A stretch of 64,000 nt of DNA. Source: Haberlea rhodopensis. Lineage: Eukaryota > Streptophyta > Magnoliopsida > Lamiales > Gesneriaceae. The notes below the pieces were generated by a model. It did no database searches. It saw nothing but the letters and a program-made list of their open reading frames with translations, and was not told where the DNA came from. The stretch is from contig CAJQUN010000003.1 of NCBI GenBank assembly GCA_907163345.1, positions 25,249,879 to 25,313,878 of the forward strand, given 5' to 3'. Of the stretch, positions 22,232 through 33,018 are shown piece after piece; position 1 is the first letter of the stretch; every line of letters starts with the position of its first letter. The position numbers and the translations under genes are program-made.

Positions 22232-22329
22232 TTAGTGCTACAAAATTATTACCTCTTATGTATTATAGTAATTTTAGGTATAAAACTAGTTTCCTAAACT
22301 ATTCACTGAAGGAATAAGTAAAGGATTCT

Positions 22330-22556
22330 TTTGCCCCCAGAGACATAGATGGATTGATAAGGGCTGAGGTGATATCAGGAGATTCCTCCAACGTCGCATG
22401 TTCGAATCACATGTGAGACAAATTCTCTACTGAAATATTGTGGGGGTTTGTCATGGGTTTGGATTATGTTGATCCGCTCCCTCAGAAACCTATCATCCGT
22501 GCACATCCTCGATTTACTTGGTGACGGTCCTGAGGGGCCGGGGTCATCACCTAAGG
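22330..22556 (+). mobile_element. Probable tRNA-derived SINE
   Basis: The sequence has a B-box-like ATGTTCGAATCAC near 22408 with an A-box-like stretch about 40 bp upstream, then a GC-richer body ending GGGGCCGGGGTCATCACC. The layout resembles plant tRNA-derived SINEs. It lies at the left edge of the duplicated block and is absent at the equivalent edge near 36750. No clear target duplication was found. Confidence 0.4.
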
Positions 22557-22654
22557 ATTAGATAGGCACTTAGACGCAAACCTATATACCTTGTTAAACT
22601 AAACAAAAAAGTAAAGGATTCTTTTTGCATAGCTTTAGTATACAACCAACAATG

Positions 22655-23154
22655 TGTTGGATTGGGCTTTTCTTTTGTCCCACATTGAAGAAAGCAAATA
22701 AAATGGCCAACCATTTGACTATAAAAGAAGGCTTGGGGCCTTTGGTTTCAGTGCACCAGTCAATAGCTTGTCTAGCAACTTTTGGCTTTAGATATATCTC
22801 TCTCTTGTTTTAGAATCTAGTAAAAGTCTTAGTATGCTCTGTGGTTGCAGCTGTGACTGAGCTTCCACATCAGAAAAGATTTTACTAGATGTCTTTCTTG
22901 TAAGGGGAGGGGTGTGAGTGATAAAGTGTGGCTAGTGGGAAAAACTTTGTGGGTGTGTTTGGGGTGAGAAGAGAAATTATGTGGTTGTAATAATTTTCAT
23001 ATAGTGTATTTTCTTCTCTGGTCCTTGTGGTTTTTCTCCTGATTTGGGAGTTTTCCACGTTAAATCCTTGTGTTGTTATTATTTCTCATTTTGCTTGCTT
23101 TCCCATTGAAAGGTGCATCCCGGGGGGTGAATTTGGAGGGCCAAATTCCCAACA
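22655..23154 (+). repeat. 5' LTR (500 bp)
   Basis: TGTTGG...CCAACA with TATAAAAG at 22730-22737. It is followed by the initiator-Met tRNA primer-binding site. Confidence 0.92.
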
Positions 23155-23395
23155 AGTGGTATCAGAGCCTGGGTCCTTTTACGGCGGTGGAGCTTTGGTG
23201 TGGTAGGTGAATACGTAGTGACTAAGGAGGTTCTGTCTAGGAAAATTGGTATTTAAGTGGGACCATTGTGACCCCACCAATTTACCTGGGAACCTTGAAG
23301 TTCTGTCTAGGAAAGATCGAGATCCTCTCTTTCCTGGGAGCTTACTTAGTGTGTACTATTCAGGTCTACGGTAAAATTCATCAGGGTATCAAAAG

Positions 23396-24237
23396 ATGCC
23401 GGGAAGCAGAGTTTCAAATGCAGTCAGATTTGATGTGGAGAAATTTGATGGGAAAATCAACTTTGGCTTGTGGCAAGTGCAAGTCAGGGATGTGTTGATT
23501 CAGTCTGGTTTACACAAGGCGTTGAAGGACAGAGTATTCCCTGAAAGCAGCAGTGATACTTGTTCGACTGGTGGAACGACTAGTGCAACAGGTAAAGCTG
23601 GAATGAGCAATGAAGATTGGGAGGATCTGGATTTGAGAGCAGCAAGTGCTATCAGTCTGTGCCTAGCCAAAAATGTTCTTGCAAATGTGCATGGAATGTC
23701 TACGGAGAAGGAACTCTGGAAAAACTGGAAGAGTTGTATCAGACAAAGGGCGTCTCAAATCGGGTGTATCTGAAAGAGCAGTTTCATACATTGCGAATGA
23801 ATGAAGGTACTACTATTTCAGATCATTTAAGCGTTCTCAATGGCATTGTTTCAGAGCTGGAATCCATTGGAGTTAGAATTGATGATGAAGATCAGGCCTT
23901 GAGACTCATCTGGTCTCTTCCACGTTCGTATGAGCACATGAAGCCGATACTGATTCATGGAAAGGAGAAAATCATTTTCTCAGAGGTTACTGGTAAGCTT
24001 CTTTCCGAAGAGAGGAGACTTCGCGGGAGTAACGGTTCACATGAAAGTTTTGCAATGGTGGCTCATAAATGGAAGAAGAAGAACTCCATGAAGAAATCCT
24101 GTTGGGGGTGTGGACAACCTGGTCATATCAAGAAAAATTGTCCAAGAGCTGGAGCGGGTTCGGCAAATTGCTCTGTATCAGCAAGTGGAGATGCTGATAA
24201 TGAAGCTAATATTGTCTCCTCTTTTGATGTCCTCTGA
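23396..24237 (+). pseudogene. Copia gag with one frameshift
   Basis: An ATG at 23396 opens MPGSRVSNAVRFDVEKFDGK, a Tnt1-like gag start with the UBN2 region. The frame shifts by one base near 23720, inside a run of A and G, and the true continuation (LEELYQTKGVSNRVYLKEQF...) follows in the next frame. It reads through a CCHC knuckle (CWGCGQPGHIKKNC, about 24100-24141) and stops at 24237. Apart from the shift there are no stops. As it stands no full gag is made. Confidence 0.85.
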
Positions 24238-24629
24238 AAAAGGACATGTACATCCTTATGGCATGCCGCTGTCCCCAAGTTGCCATGATAAAGGATGTAA
24301 AATGTTAGCGGGTCCACAATTTTGCACACGGGCATTGGTTTAGCATTGATGCAGGGTGTGTGGTGGAAATTCATGTCGATGGCTGATTAACTTCTAGGAG
24401 AGCTAAAAAGTGGGAGTTGCACCATAATTTTCAGCAAGGTTATTTTTTCGACATGGGCCGAATTGAAATGCTTGGAATGGTTTATTCTGAGTGGGGTATG
24501 CTTTTATGGTGGAGCATGATAATTCTCTACATTGAGAATTATGACTGTCTTGCAGTGTTGGTAGCGAAAGCTATGAATATCTTCATCGAGGTGGAGTGTT
24601 GTGGGAGGACAAAGCCACAAGGTGGAGAT
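24238..24629 (+). other. Remnant of deleted pol and 3' UTR
   Basis: 392 bp with stops in all frames, where protease to RNase H would lie in a full element. It ends at the polypurine tract and appears to be the fused edges of a large internal deletion. Confidence 0.5.
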
Positions 24630-25129
24630 TGTTGGATTGAGCTTTTCTTTTGTCCCACATTGAAGAAAGCAAATAAAATGGCCAACCATTTGACTATAAA
24701 AGAAGGCTTGGGGCCTTTGGTTTCAGTGCACCAGTCAATAGCTTGTCTAGCAACTTTTGGCTTTAGATATCTCTCTCTCTTGTTTTAGAATCTAGTAAAA
24801 GTCTTAGTATGCTCTGTGGTTGCAGCTGTGACTGAGCTTCCACATCAGAAAAGATTTTACTAGATGTCTTTCTTGTAAGGGGAGGGGTGTGAGTTATAAA
24901 GTGTGGCTAGTGAGAAAAGCTTTGTGGGGTGTGTTTGGGGTGAGAAGAGAAATTATGTGGTTGTAATAATTTTCATATAGTGTATTTTCTTCTCTGGTCC
25001 TGGTGGTTTTTCTCCTGATTTGGGAGTTTTCCACGTTAAATCATTGTGTTGTTATTATTTCTCATTTTGCTTGCTTTCCCATTAAAAGGTGCATCCCGGG
25101 GGTGAATTTGGAGGGCCAAATTCCCAACA
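24630..25129 (+). repeat. 3' LTR (500 bp)
   Basis: Same ends and length as the 5' LTR, with a few substitutions (for example GATTGAGC for GATTGGGC at the start). Confidence 0.92.
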
Positions 25130-25134
25130 CAATG

Positions 25135-28100
25135 TACCAGAATTCACCTTGACCATCGTTATGAAGTTTTTATTTTCTAAATTTAAATTTATTAATTTAT
25201 CTCAAATTGATATATACATATATATAAACTTTGTAAAACGTTGTAAAATAAATTTTAATTTTTTTATTATTTATGCAGTATTTATAACATATATCTGTTA
25301 TTTATGTTTTTCGATTCTACTAATTAAATATTGAAATGCTGGCGTTGTTTGTATAAAAAGTAAGACTTCATTTTTTTTATGTATTTCTAAATTAAACAAT
25401 TTTGCCCACATTTTAAATAATTATACTTTTCTAATATTATATTCATCCTATAACTATACCGATGTTGTATTAGTTATGCATTTTATTAAAAGAATAATTT
25501 TCTAAATCAAGTTGCTCAATTATTTTTGGACATGATTGCACTGAAGGTTCAAAAACTGGCGTTTTCTTGGCGTTTTCTCTTTTCTTTTTTTTTTTGGCGT
25601 TTTATCTTTTTCACTAAACAATTTTCCACGATTTTTTCACTAATCTCACATTTCATCCAGAGATATCCAAACGGCTCAATTCTACCCAAACAAATTGGTA
25701 CACCCACAAGACACAAATGTGTGGAGCCCACCTATATACGGGTTGAAAAACTTCCAACAACGCAACCAAATGCGAGTTGTGGGTTAGATTGGCTAACCCA
25801 CAAAAAAATTAAAAAAAAATAAATGTAATTTTATTATATTTTAATGAAGTGAAATTATTAATAATTGATATTTTAATTAATTATTTCAAATTTTATTATA
25901 AATTAATTTATTGATACAATCTGCGTCAAACATTGGCCCAACCAGTATATTTGACATATTGAGTTGCGACAACCCGAGAAACCAACCCATTTTGAGTTCT
26001 GTTTAGGCTAATAATTTAAAAAGAGAGAACGCAAAAATAAAAAAAATATCAAATTTTCAACCTTCAGTGCAATCATGTCCAAAAATAATTGCGAACCTTT
26101 ATTTATTTAATTCTTAACGTAAGAACAAATAAATTTCATAAATATATTGAAGCATCCTCCAAATTTGTATTTTAATGTTTCTTATAGATTTTTTTTAAAA
26201 AAATAAATATCTTTACCCATAATTTTTTTAAATTTTTTTTTTGTCGTTCCTAAATTAAAATTATGGTTCCGCCCCTAATTATTACCTTATGTTAGATACA
26301 TGCTGATAAAAACATCGTCACGATAAAAATATCTCTCTCAAAGCATTTTTTTCGTCGAAATCTAATATTCCTGAAATCATATCGGATTTAGACTCATTCC
26401 AAAGCACGGCGGATCAAAATTTCTATGAGATAACTTTTTTCATTACCTATTTTCTGTATTTAAATTTGAATTCGAAATCTTACTTCAGGATAATCGAATT
26501 CCTTACAAAATACAACGAATATGATTCGTGATAGAAGCACTTTAAATCACGAATCATTAAACCACAAAGACTTATAGACACTCAAACAATGAACAAGATA
26601 TAGATGTTAATCCGATTTTTTTTTAAAAATATTTAATTCAACAAAGGGTTGTTCTATTTATACTAGAGCAAGATGTCACCAAAAGACACCATTTTGAGGC
26701 ATTAATTCATGAAAAAACACATCAAACAGTGAAGGGAGAAAAAAACTGTATATCAAGCTATCAATCGCAAACAGAAATTCCGCCATGTTATCAAATTTTC
26801 TTCCAAACACGATCGATCGCGCTGACATAATTTTGGTGCCAATTTTTCACATGTCGCGATCGATCGTGCCAACACAAGACAATCGATCACGACATCCAGA
26901 AACTACGACGTACAGATTTCTCTCGTTTGGTCTCTCATGTTTAATTAAAATTCAATACGCATCTTTTCCAACATAATCCACTTTTATTACATGACAAGAG
27001 CAATTAGAGACTCTAATGAAAGTCGTAACATGGTGCATTAAAGATTTCCCTTTTTTAAAAAAACACTTTATTCTTCCCTCATTTTGGTTGATATTTTTTA
27101 GAAAATATATATAAGAGTATCATTTATAATTTTATGAATTTTTTTTTTTTTTGACAAGGTAAAAGTCTATTGATAAATATCGTATAATGAGTACTCAACA
27201 TGTTACACGAGTGCTACAAAACTATTACCTCTTATATAGTTATATATTATAGTAATTTTAGACATAAAACGAGTTCCCTAAACCTTTCGACGAGGGAATA
27301 AGTAATTTTTTTATTTATTTAAACAATTTTGCCAACATTTTAAACAAGTATACTATTCTAATATTATATTCATCCTTTAACTATACCCATGTTGTATTAG
27401 TTCTGCGTTTTTATTAAAAAATACTTTCTTGCTCAATTATTTTTGGACATGATTGCACTAAAGGTTGAAATATTAGTATTTACTCTTCTTTTTTTTTTTT
27501 GTTAACGTTTTATATTTTTCACTAAACAATTTTCGTCCACGATACAACGGATTGAACCCATTTGGACCCCTCTTCATACGGGTTGGAAAACACCAAACCA
27601 GCACAACCTGAAGCTGTTACGACTTAGATCGGCTAACCCGCAAAAAAAAAAAAAAATTAATGAAATAAAATTATTAAATACATTATTAATAAATCATATT
27701 TTAATTATATAATTCAAATTTTATTATAAATTAATTAAATGATTCAATCTACGCCAAACCTTGGCCCAACCCGCTTATTTGATAAGTTAGTTTGGGCCAA
27801 CCCGACGAATCAACCGATTTAGTTCTTCTTTGGCTAATTTAAAAAAAGGGAAAATTTCGGGCCGGTACTATTTAGTAAAAGATTTTTCGGCACAGTCACC
27901 CCAAAAAAAATTCTTTCAACTAGGTCCAATCTTGGTCAAAATGACCAAAATAGTCTGCTGCCTTCCTTCGATCACCCCCTTCAACATCAAAACTCTAGTC
28001 TCCAACCCTCACATCAGCCACATGTCCCAACCACCAACACCGTCGTCGAAAGTTGTCGCTCCTCCCATGGCGTCGGAGTTGCGCGCACTGGTCAAACGAA

Positions 28101-28245
28101 AACAAAAAGGTTGTGCAAGAAGACAAAATCATCGCACTTCTATTTATCTCTATTTACCGATTGTGTTGATTTTGTTTTATATTTCTTATGAATTTCAATT
28201 TTTTTGTAATGTCTGTACATAGATTTTTAATGTAAAACGTAAAAG
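25135..28245 (+). repeat. Duplicated segment copy A, non-coding part
   Basis: This is collinear with 36855-40212. Shared landmarks in order: TACCAGAATTCAC; the MITE-like repeat; 'aacatcgtcac' and 'tctctc' words; a GATCGATCGCG-rich patch (26808-26895); TGACAAGGTAAAAGTCTATT near 27155; and sequence starting TTTCGGGCCGGTAC just before the gypsy LTR. No gene is supported. The open frame at 27830-28222 is kept in both copies only because they are duplicates. Confidence 0.85.
25517..26091. mobile_element. MITE-like repeat with ~38-bp inverted ends (copy A)
   Basis: CAATTATTTTTGGACATGAT at 25517 and its reverse complement ending at 26091 form near-perfect inverted ends of about 38 bp around AT-rich non-coding DNA. 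Single or partial copies of the same end occur near 27439, 37243, 37821, 39400 and 46882. Similarity continues outside the 26091 end in other copies, so the true element may be longer. The superfamily is not determined. Confidence 0.6.
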
Positions 28246-28250
28246 TATAA

Positions 28251-28878
28251 TGATCATATGATATATTGATTTTCTCGGGTAAAATCCATTTATGAAGATA
28301 CGAACGCTAAAATCGCCTAACAGAAGTTAAACCAAAGAGATGGTTACCGAAGATAAAATGCCGAGCAGCGTATTACCGAGCATCCTTTACCTTCTTCAGG
28401 ATTTTGGCGGAAGACCCAGTCATAATTAAAACTAATTAACCGGCGGGGATTGAACGTGCATTAATGGGGCGGATTTCTAGGACACGTTTGCCATGTCTCA
28501 GCCACGATCAAGGGAGGCGTATTCAATACTTTCCCGCCAAGTAACTCCAGGATGGCTCCTATAAATAGTAGTTGAAGGTCCCGTTATAAGGGGTTGGATT
28601 TTTCTGGGCAAAAAGGACTCGGAGGATAGAAAAATTTATGTCTGTTCGGTCTTTTTGTTATTTTCTAAAATATTCGTACAAGTCATTGAGCGATTGTTAT
28701 TTGTGTCAAAAGAGTCCTGTAAATCATCAACGTTTATAGTGAAGTTTTATACTGGACTAGGTCCCGTGGTTTTTCTCTCAATTTGAGGGTTTTCCACGTA
28801 AAAAATCTTGGTCTGTTTATCGTTATTTTTCATTAACACTTTATTCTACCTTATATTCAAAAATCTTGAATCACATCA
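28251..28878 (+). repeat. Tat element copy A 5' LTR (628 bp)
   Basis: Starts TGATCATATGA, a variant of TGATG, and ends CACATCA, with a TATA box at 28560-28567. The other three LTR ends in the window show the TGATG...CATCA termini clearly. Confidence 0.88.
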
Positions 28879-28959
28879 TTGGCGCCGTCTGTGGGAAATT
28901 TAGGGCAGAGACGTTGAAGTAGGAAGAATTTTGTAACAAACGATAAATCAAAAGGCAAG

Positions 28960-30266
28960 ATGGCTAGAGGTAGAGGTAGGGGCAAGCTTCCAGGGGAAAT
29001 GGATCCAATTCTCACCCATACTCGTTCGCAGAACCCAGAGAAGGGCCAGAAGACGCGGGATCATCTCAAAATATTCCTAGGACATTTCCTGCTGAGGGAA
29101 TGCCCATGGAGCATTTGACAGAAATGATAACTAGAACTGTCGAAGAGATCATGAGGAAATTTATGGCCCCTCCCCAGAAACAAGAAACCATGCAGGAAGA
29201 AGAAGAGGAAGATCTGGCCTCCATGCAGGAATCAGGAAAAGAGCCTGAGGAAGTTAAAGATATTCCTAGTCATTTGGATGATAAAGCTGATAAAGCTTTA
29301 AATCGTCAAATGGAAGAGCTGAAGAATGAGATGCAACAGATGCGCAATAAGATGGAGGGACGTCTGTATCCCCCGCAGAGGAGCACTCCATTTGCTTCCC
29401 ATGTGGTTGGTGAACCTTTGCCCCCAAACTTCAGGGCTCTAAATGTGAGAAATTACGATGGTGGTACGGATCCTGGAGAATATTTGTCTCGATTTGAAAA
29501 CGCTTCGCTTCTTCATCAACTTACGGATGGAGTAAAATGTCGGGTTTTCCTGACTACATTATCTGGTGCGGCGCAATCATGGTTTAATCAGTTGCTAGCA
29601 GGAATCATAGACTCCTTCCCGAAGTTTAGTTCTCTATTTTTACATCAGTTTGCAAGCAGTCGGAGTTGCAAGAGAACAACTCTTAGTCTGTTCGGGATTA
29701 AGCAAGCGGAGAAGGAATCTCTTCGAGATTTTTTAAAAAGATTCAGTCATGTATGTCTTGACATTCCACATGTCACCTCTGAAATACTCATCAGCGCATT
29801 CACCCAGGGATTAAGAGAGGGGGACTTATTCCGATCTTTGGCAAAAAAGCCACCCTCTGATTATGATGAGCTGTTGGGAAGAGCTTCCAAATACATTAAT
29901 CTGGAAGAGGCCCAAAGGATGAAGCAAAGAAGAGATGGTAAAATGGAGGAAGAAGCGAACAGAAAGAATAAGCCAGTGGAGCCAATCAAAAGAAGTTATG
30001 ACCAGTATCTCCCGATGAGACCTCATCGAGAAGTGGCCATGAATCAAAGTATGCCGAAAAGAGGTCGGGGTGGACCTCATAGAGGAGGACCTTTCCGAGG
30101 AGGAACGTTCCGAGGTGGGTCCTTCCGAGGAAGAGGACCTCGAGGAGGAGGTTTTTGGGGTGGAAGATCTAATGATTCTGATGGAATGCGGGGACTTAAC
30201 GAGGAGTTCAAAGACAATAATTTCATTCCTAAAAATAGCATAAATCCCGGAAGAGGAGCGCCTTAG
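28960..30266 (+). pseudogene. Tat gag, copy A, one early frameshift
   Basis: The ATG at 28960 opens MARGRGRG, but a one-base loss near 28980 breaks the frame. The main frame is open from 29100 to the stop at 30266. It has an acidic N-terminal stretch and the retrotransposon gag core (LTTLSGAAQSWFNQL, SSLFLHQFASSRSCKRT, SLRDFLKRFSHVCLDI). A C-terminal Arg/Gly-rich tail (repeats of FRGGTFRGGSFRGR) replaces a zinc knuckle, an RNA-binding type of tail. It is better preserved than copy B. Confidence 0.88.
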
Positions 30267-30317
30267 CCAGTCCCTTGGTCAGTTCGGGGAGAAAGAGTAG
30301 AAGGAGAAGAAGAAACC

Positions 30318-31016
30318 TTGAGCAATGTCCCTAATCGGGGAACTATACACATGATATCCGGAGGAATGTCGGGTGGAGATTCGAACAGAGCAAGAAAGAG
30401 TCATGCTCGGAAGCTTCAAGTACTATCTATTGACCCCAATCATGTACATGAAGGTCCGTCCATATCTTTTGGGCCCACAGATCTACAAGGAATCCATTTT
30501 CCTCATGATGATGCGCTGGTTATCTCTACTACAGTGGCTAACTATAATGTGCAGAGGATTTTCGTGGATACGGGAAGCTCAGCAGACGTACTTTTTCTTA
30601 GTACGATAAACCAAATGGACTTGGGGAGCTTACCTATACTGAAGGTGAATACATCTTTGCACGGATTTGCAGGGGATGTCGTAAATCCGATAGGGCAGGT
30701 GTCTCTACCAGTTACACTTGGTGAAGAATCGAGGATCAAAACGAAGATGATAAATTTCCTCATTGTGGATGCACCATCTTCTTATAATGTAATATTGGGA
30801 AGGCCAACCTTAGCCGCCTTCGAAGCCGTTGCCTCCACCTATCATCTAACTATGAAATTCCCAGTGGGAGAAGAAGTGGGGCAAGTAAGAGGTGATCAAA
30901 GCTCATCACGGAAATGTTATGTGCAAGAGTTAAGGCAAGAAAGAGAACAGAATAAAGAAGGAAGAGAACGGGGGGGGGGAGTGAGAAGAGGAAACGGGGC
31001 GATGAGGAACGAGTAA
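30318..31016 (+). pseudogene. Retropepsin (aspartic protease) region, Tat copy A
   Basis: An open frame with the retropepsin active site FVDTGSSADVLF and the downstream VILGRP motif. It ends in a charged stretch after a G-run (30970-30978) whose length differs from copy B. In a working element it would process gag-pol. Here it is separated from RT by a stop. Confidence 0.85.
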
Positions 31017-31045
31017 CCCCCAAAGAAGAGTTCCTCAACATCGAG

Positions 31046-31913
31046 ATGGGACACCCTACTAGAATTACTAGGGTGGGATCCCAACTTGATCCGGAATTAC
31101 GAAAAAAGGTGGTTGATTGTTTAAATCAGCATGTGGGTGTATTTGCATGGAGTACATCCGATTTAGTTGGAATAAAACCTGAGATTGCTGAACACCGCCT
31201 CAATGTAGACCCTAATGTTCGGGCAATAAAGCAAAAGATGAGGCATTTTGGGCTAGAAAAGGACGCTGTCATTGCCAAACAGGTAGAAGAGTTGTTAAAG
31301 GCAGGCCATATTCGCGAGATCGGTTTCCCTACATGGCTCTCGGATGTAGTTTTGGTGCCTAAAGCTGGAGATAAATGGAGAATGTGCGGATTTTAGGGAT
31401 GTGAATAAAGCATGTCCCAAAGATTGTTATCCACTGCCCATGATCGATCAGCTCGTAGATTCTACTGCCGGACATGAATTATTATGTCTTATGGATGCTT
31501 ACCAAGGATATCATCAAATCCCTTTGGCACAAGAAGATCAATCAAAAGTGAGTTTTGTCACAGCAGGAGGAACCTTTTGTTATGTGGTAATGCCTTTCGG
31601 ATTGAAAAATGCTGGAGCTACTTATCAAAGTTTAATGGACAAAATGTTCAAAGAACAAGTTGGTCGGAATGTGGAAGTATATGTGGATGATGTCTTGATT
31701 AAGAGCCGAAAAGCCGAGGACTTGGTCAAGGATATGGAAGAGGTCTTCAGCACCTTAAGAAAGTTTGGCGTGAAATTAAATCTCGCAAAATGCACTTTTG
31801 GGATCCGTAGTGGCAAATATCTGGGATACATGGTCACAGAAAGAGGTGTTGAAGCCAACCCGGAGAAAATCCGGGGGATACAAGAAATGAACCCTCCTCG
31901 AACATGTCTATAG
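31046..31913 (+). pseudogene. Reverse transcriptase, Tat copy A, frameshifted and truncated
   Basis: The RT fingers and palm are recognisable: FPTWLSDVVLVPKAGDKWRM, MDAYQGYHQI, VVMPFGLKNAGATYQ, and VYVDDVLIKSR with the YVDD centre. Compared with copy B, two bases are missing near 31386, breaking the frame after KWRMC. In both copies the protein stops after EMNPPRTCL, before the thumb, RNase H and integrase. Confidence 0.88.
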
Positions 31914-32264
31914 TTTTCGAATAATCGTCAGAAGAAGACATACTTGATGAATGGAAAGAAAAGTTGATAGGACGCTTGATGCTAGCTCGGAAACAAATGG
32001 CAGTGAAGTGAGTTAAACCGCAGAAATGAACGTGTATTTATAGGAGGGGGGGCCACTTGAACAGTCGTTAAATCGACACCGTTCAAGATAAATCAAGCGA
32101 ACGGTTATAGATGTGCCTCAGGAAACCAAACGTCGCAAGTTTTTTTGAAATTTTTAGGCTGGAAAATTAGGCGGTAAAATATCCCGAGCATATCAGGATT
32201 TTACCCGAAGACAATAAACCAAGATTTCACTACTTTCATCTTGCTTTACTTCAGGAGGGTGAGG
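31914..32264 (+). other. Tat copy A 3' untranslated region and polypurine tract
   Basis: Non-coding, ending in the purine tract AGGAGGGTGAGG (32253-32264) that abuts the 3' LTR. The jump from RT to this region marks the internal deletion. Confidence 0.65.
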
Positions 32265-32707
32265 TGATGTCATATGACATATTGATTTTCTCGGGTAAAA
32301 TCCATTTATGAAGATACGAACGCTAAAATCGCCTAACAGAAGTTAAACCGAAGAGATGGTTACTGAAGATAAAATGCCGAGCAGCGTATTACCGAGCATC
32401 CTTTACCTTCTTCGGGATTTTGGCGGAAGACCCGGTCATAATTAAAACTAATTAACCGGTGGGGATTGAACGTGCATTTATGGGGCGGATTTCTCGGACA
32501 CGTTTGCCATGTCTCAGCCACGATCAAGGGAGGCGTATTCAATACTTTCCCGCCAAGTAACTCCAGGATGGCTCCTATAAATAGTAGTTGAAGGTCCCGT
32601 TATAAGGGGTTGGATTTTTCTGGGCAAAAAAGACACGGAGGATAGAAAAATTTATGTCTTTTCGGTCTTTTTGTTATTTTCTAAAATATTCGTACAAGTC
32701 ATTGAGC
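32265..32707 (+). repeat. Tat copy A 3' LTR, truncated
   Basis: Matches the first 443 bp of the family LTR, then changes abruptly after ...GTCATTGAGC to a minisatellite. About 186 bp of the LTR, including its CATCA end and target duplication, are missing. Confidence 0.88.
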
Positions 32708-33018
32708 ATGGGTGTGCAAGCACGAGCTCAGCCCTGGTCGCGCCAGGAGCATGGGTGTGCAAGCACGAGCTCACCCCTGGTCACGCCAGGAGCATGGGTG
32801 TGCCATCTGCCTCAGGAGCACGAGCTCAGCCCTGGTCACGCCAGGAGCATGGGTGTGCAAGCACGAGCTCAGCCCTGGTCACGCCAGGAGCATGGGTGTG
32901 TCATCTGCCTCAGGAGCACGAGCTCAGCCCTGGTCACGCCAGGAGCATGGGTGTGCAAGCACGAGCTCAGCCCTTGTCACGCCAGGAGCATGGGTGTGCC
33001 ACCTGCCTCAGGAGCACG
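32704..33018 (+). repeat. Minisatellite with alternating 43- and 55-bp units
   Basis: GAGCATGGGTGTG starts units at 32704, 32747, 32790, 32845, 32888, 32943 and 32986. The spacings are 43, 43, 55, 43, 55 and 43. The long unit differs by a 12-bp addition containing CTGCCTCAGGAG, so a 43+55 higher-order unit of 98 bp is emerging. It lies just upstream of a second array. Confidence 0.92.

Larger units (their letters stand above)
22655..25129 (+). mobile_element. Complete 2475-bp gag-only Copia-type LTR element
   Basis: Two 500-bp LTRs (22655-23154, 24630-25129) start TGTTGG and end CCAACA. Target duplications CAATG lie at 22650-22654 and 25130-25134. After the 5' LTR come AG and a TGGTATCAGAGC primer site (23157-23168). 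AAGGTGGAGAT (24619-24629) is the polypurine tract. The interior is only 1475 bp and encodes gag alone. The LTRs differ at a few positions. The undisturbed target survives near 36850 in copy B of the duplicated segment, which confirms the ends. Confidence 0.93.
28251..32707 (+). mobile_element. Tat-lineage Ty3/gypsy element, internally deleted, copy A (3' LTR cut short)
   Basis: The 5' LTR (28251-28878) follows target TATAA (28246-28250). TTGGCGCCGTCTGTGGG just after it is the primer-site region. Gag, protease and part of RT follow, then a polypurine tract and a 3' LTR from 32265 that breaks off at about 32707. RNase H and integrase are absent. The RT wording (AIKQKMRHFG, LLKAGHIREI, DVNKACPKDCYPLP) is typical of the Tat lineage. 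It is the same insertion as 40218-44855, copied by segmental duplication. Confidence 0.88.

Noticed and set aside
27830..28222. 130-aa frame, also present at 39796-40158
   Set aside because: It is shared only because the segments are duplicated; the copies end differently and have no recognisable domain.
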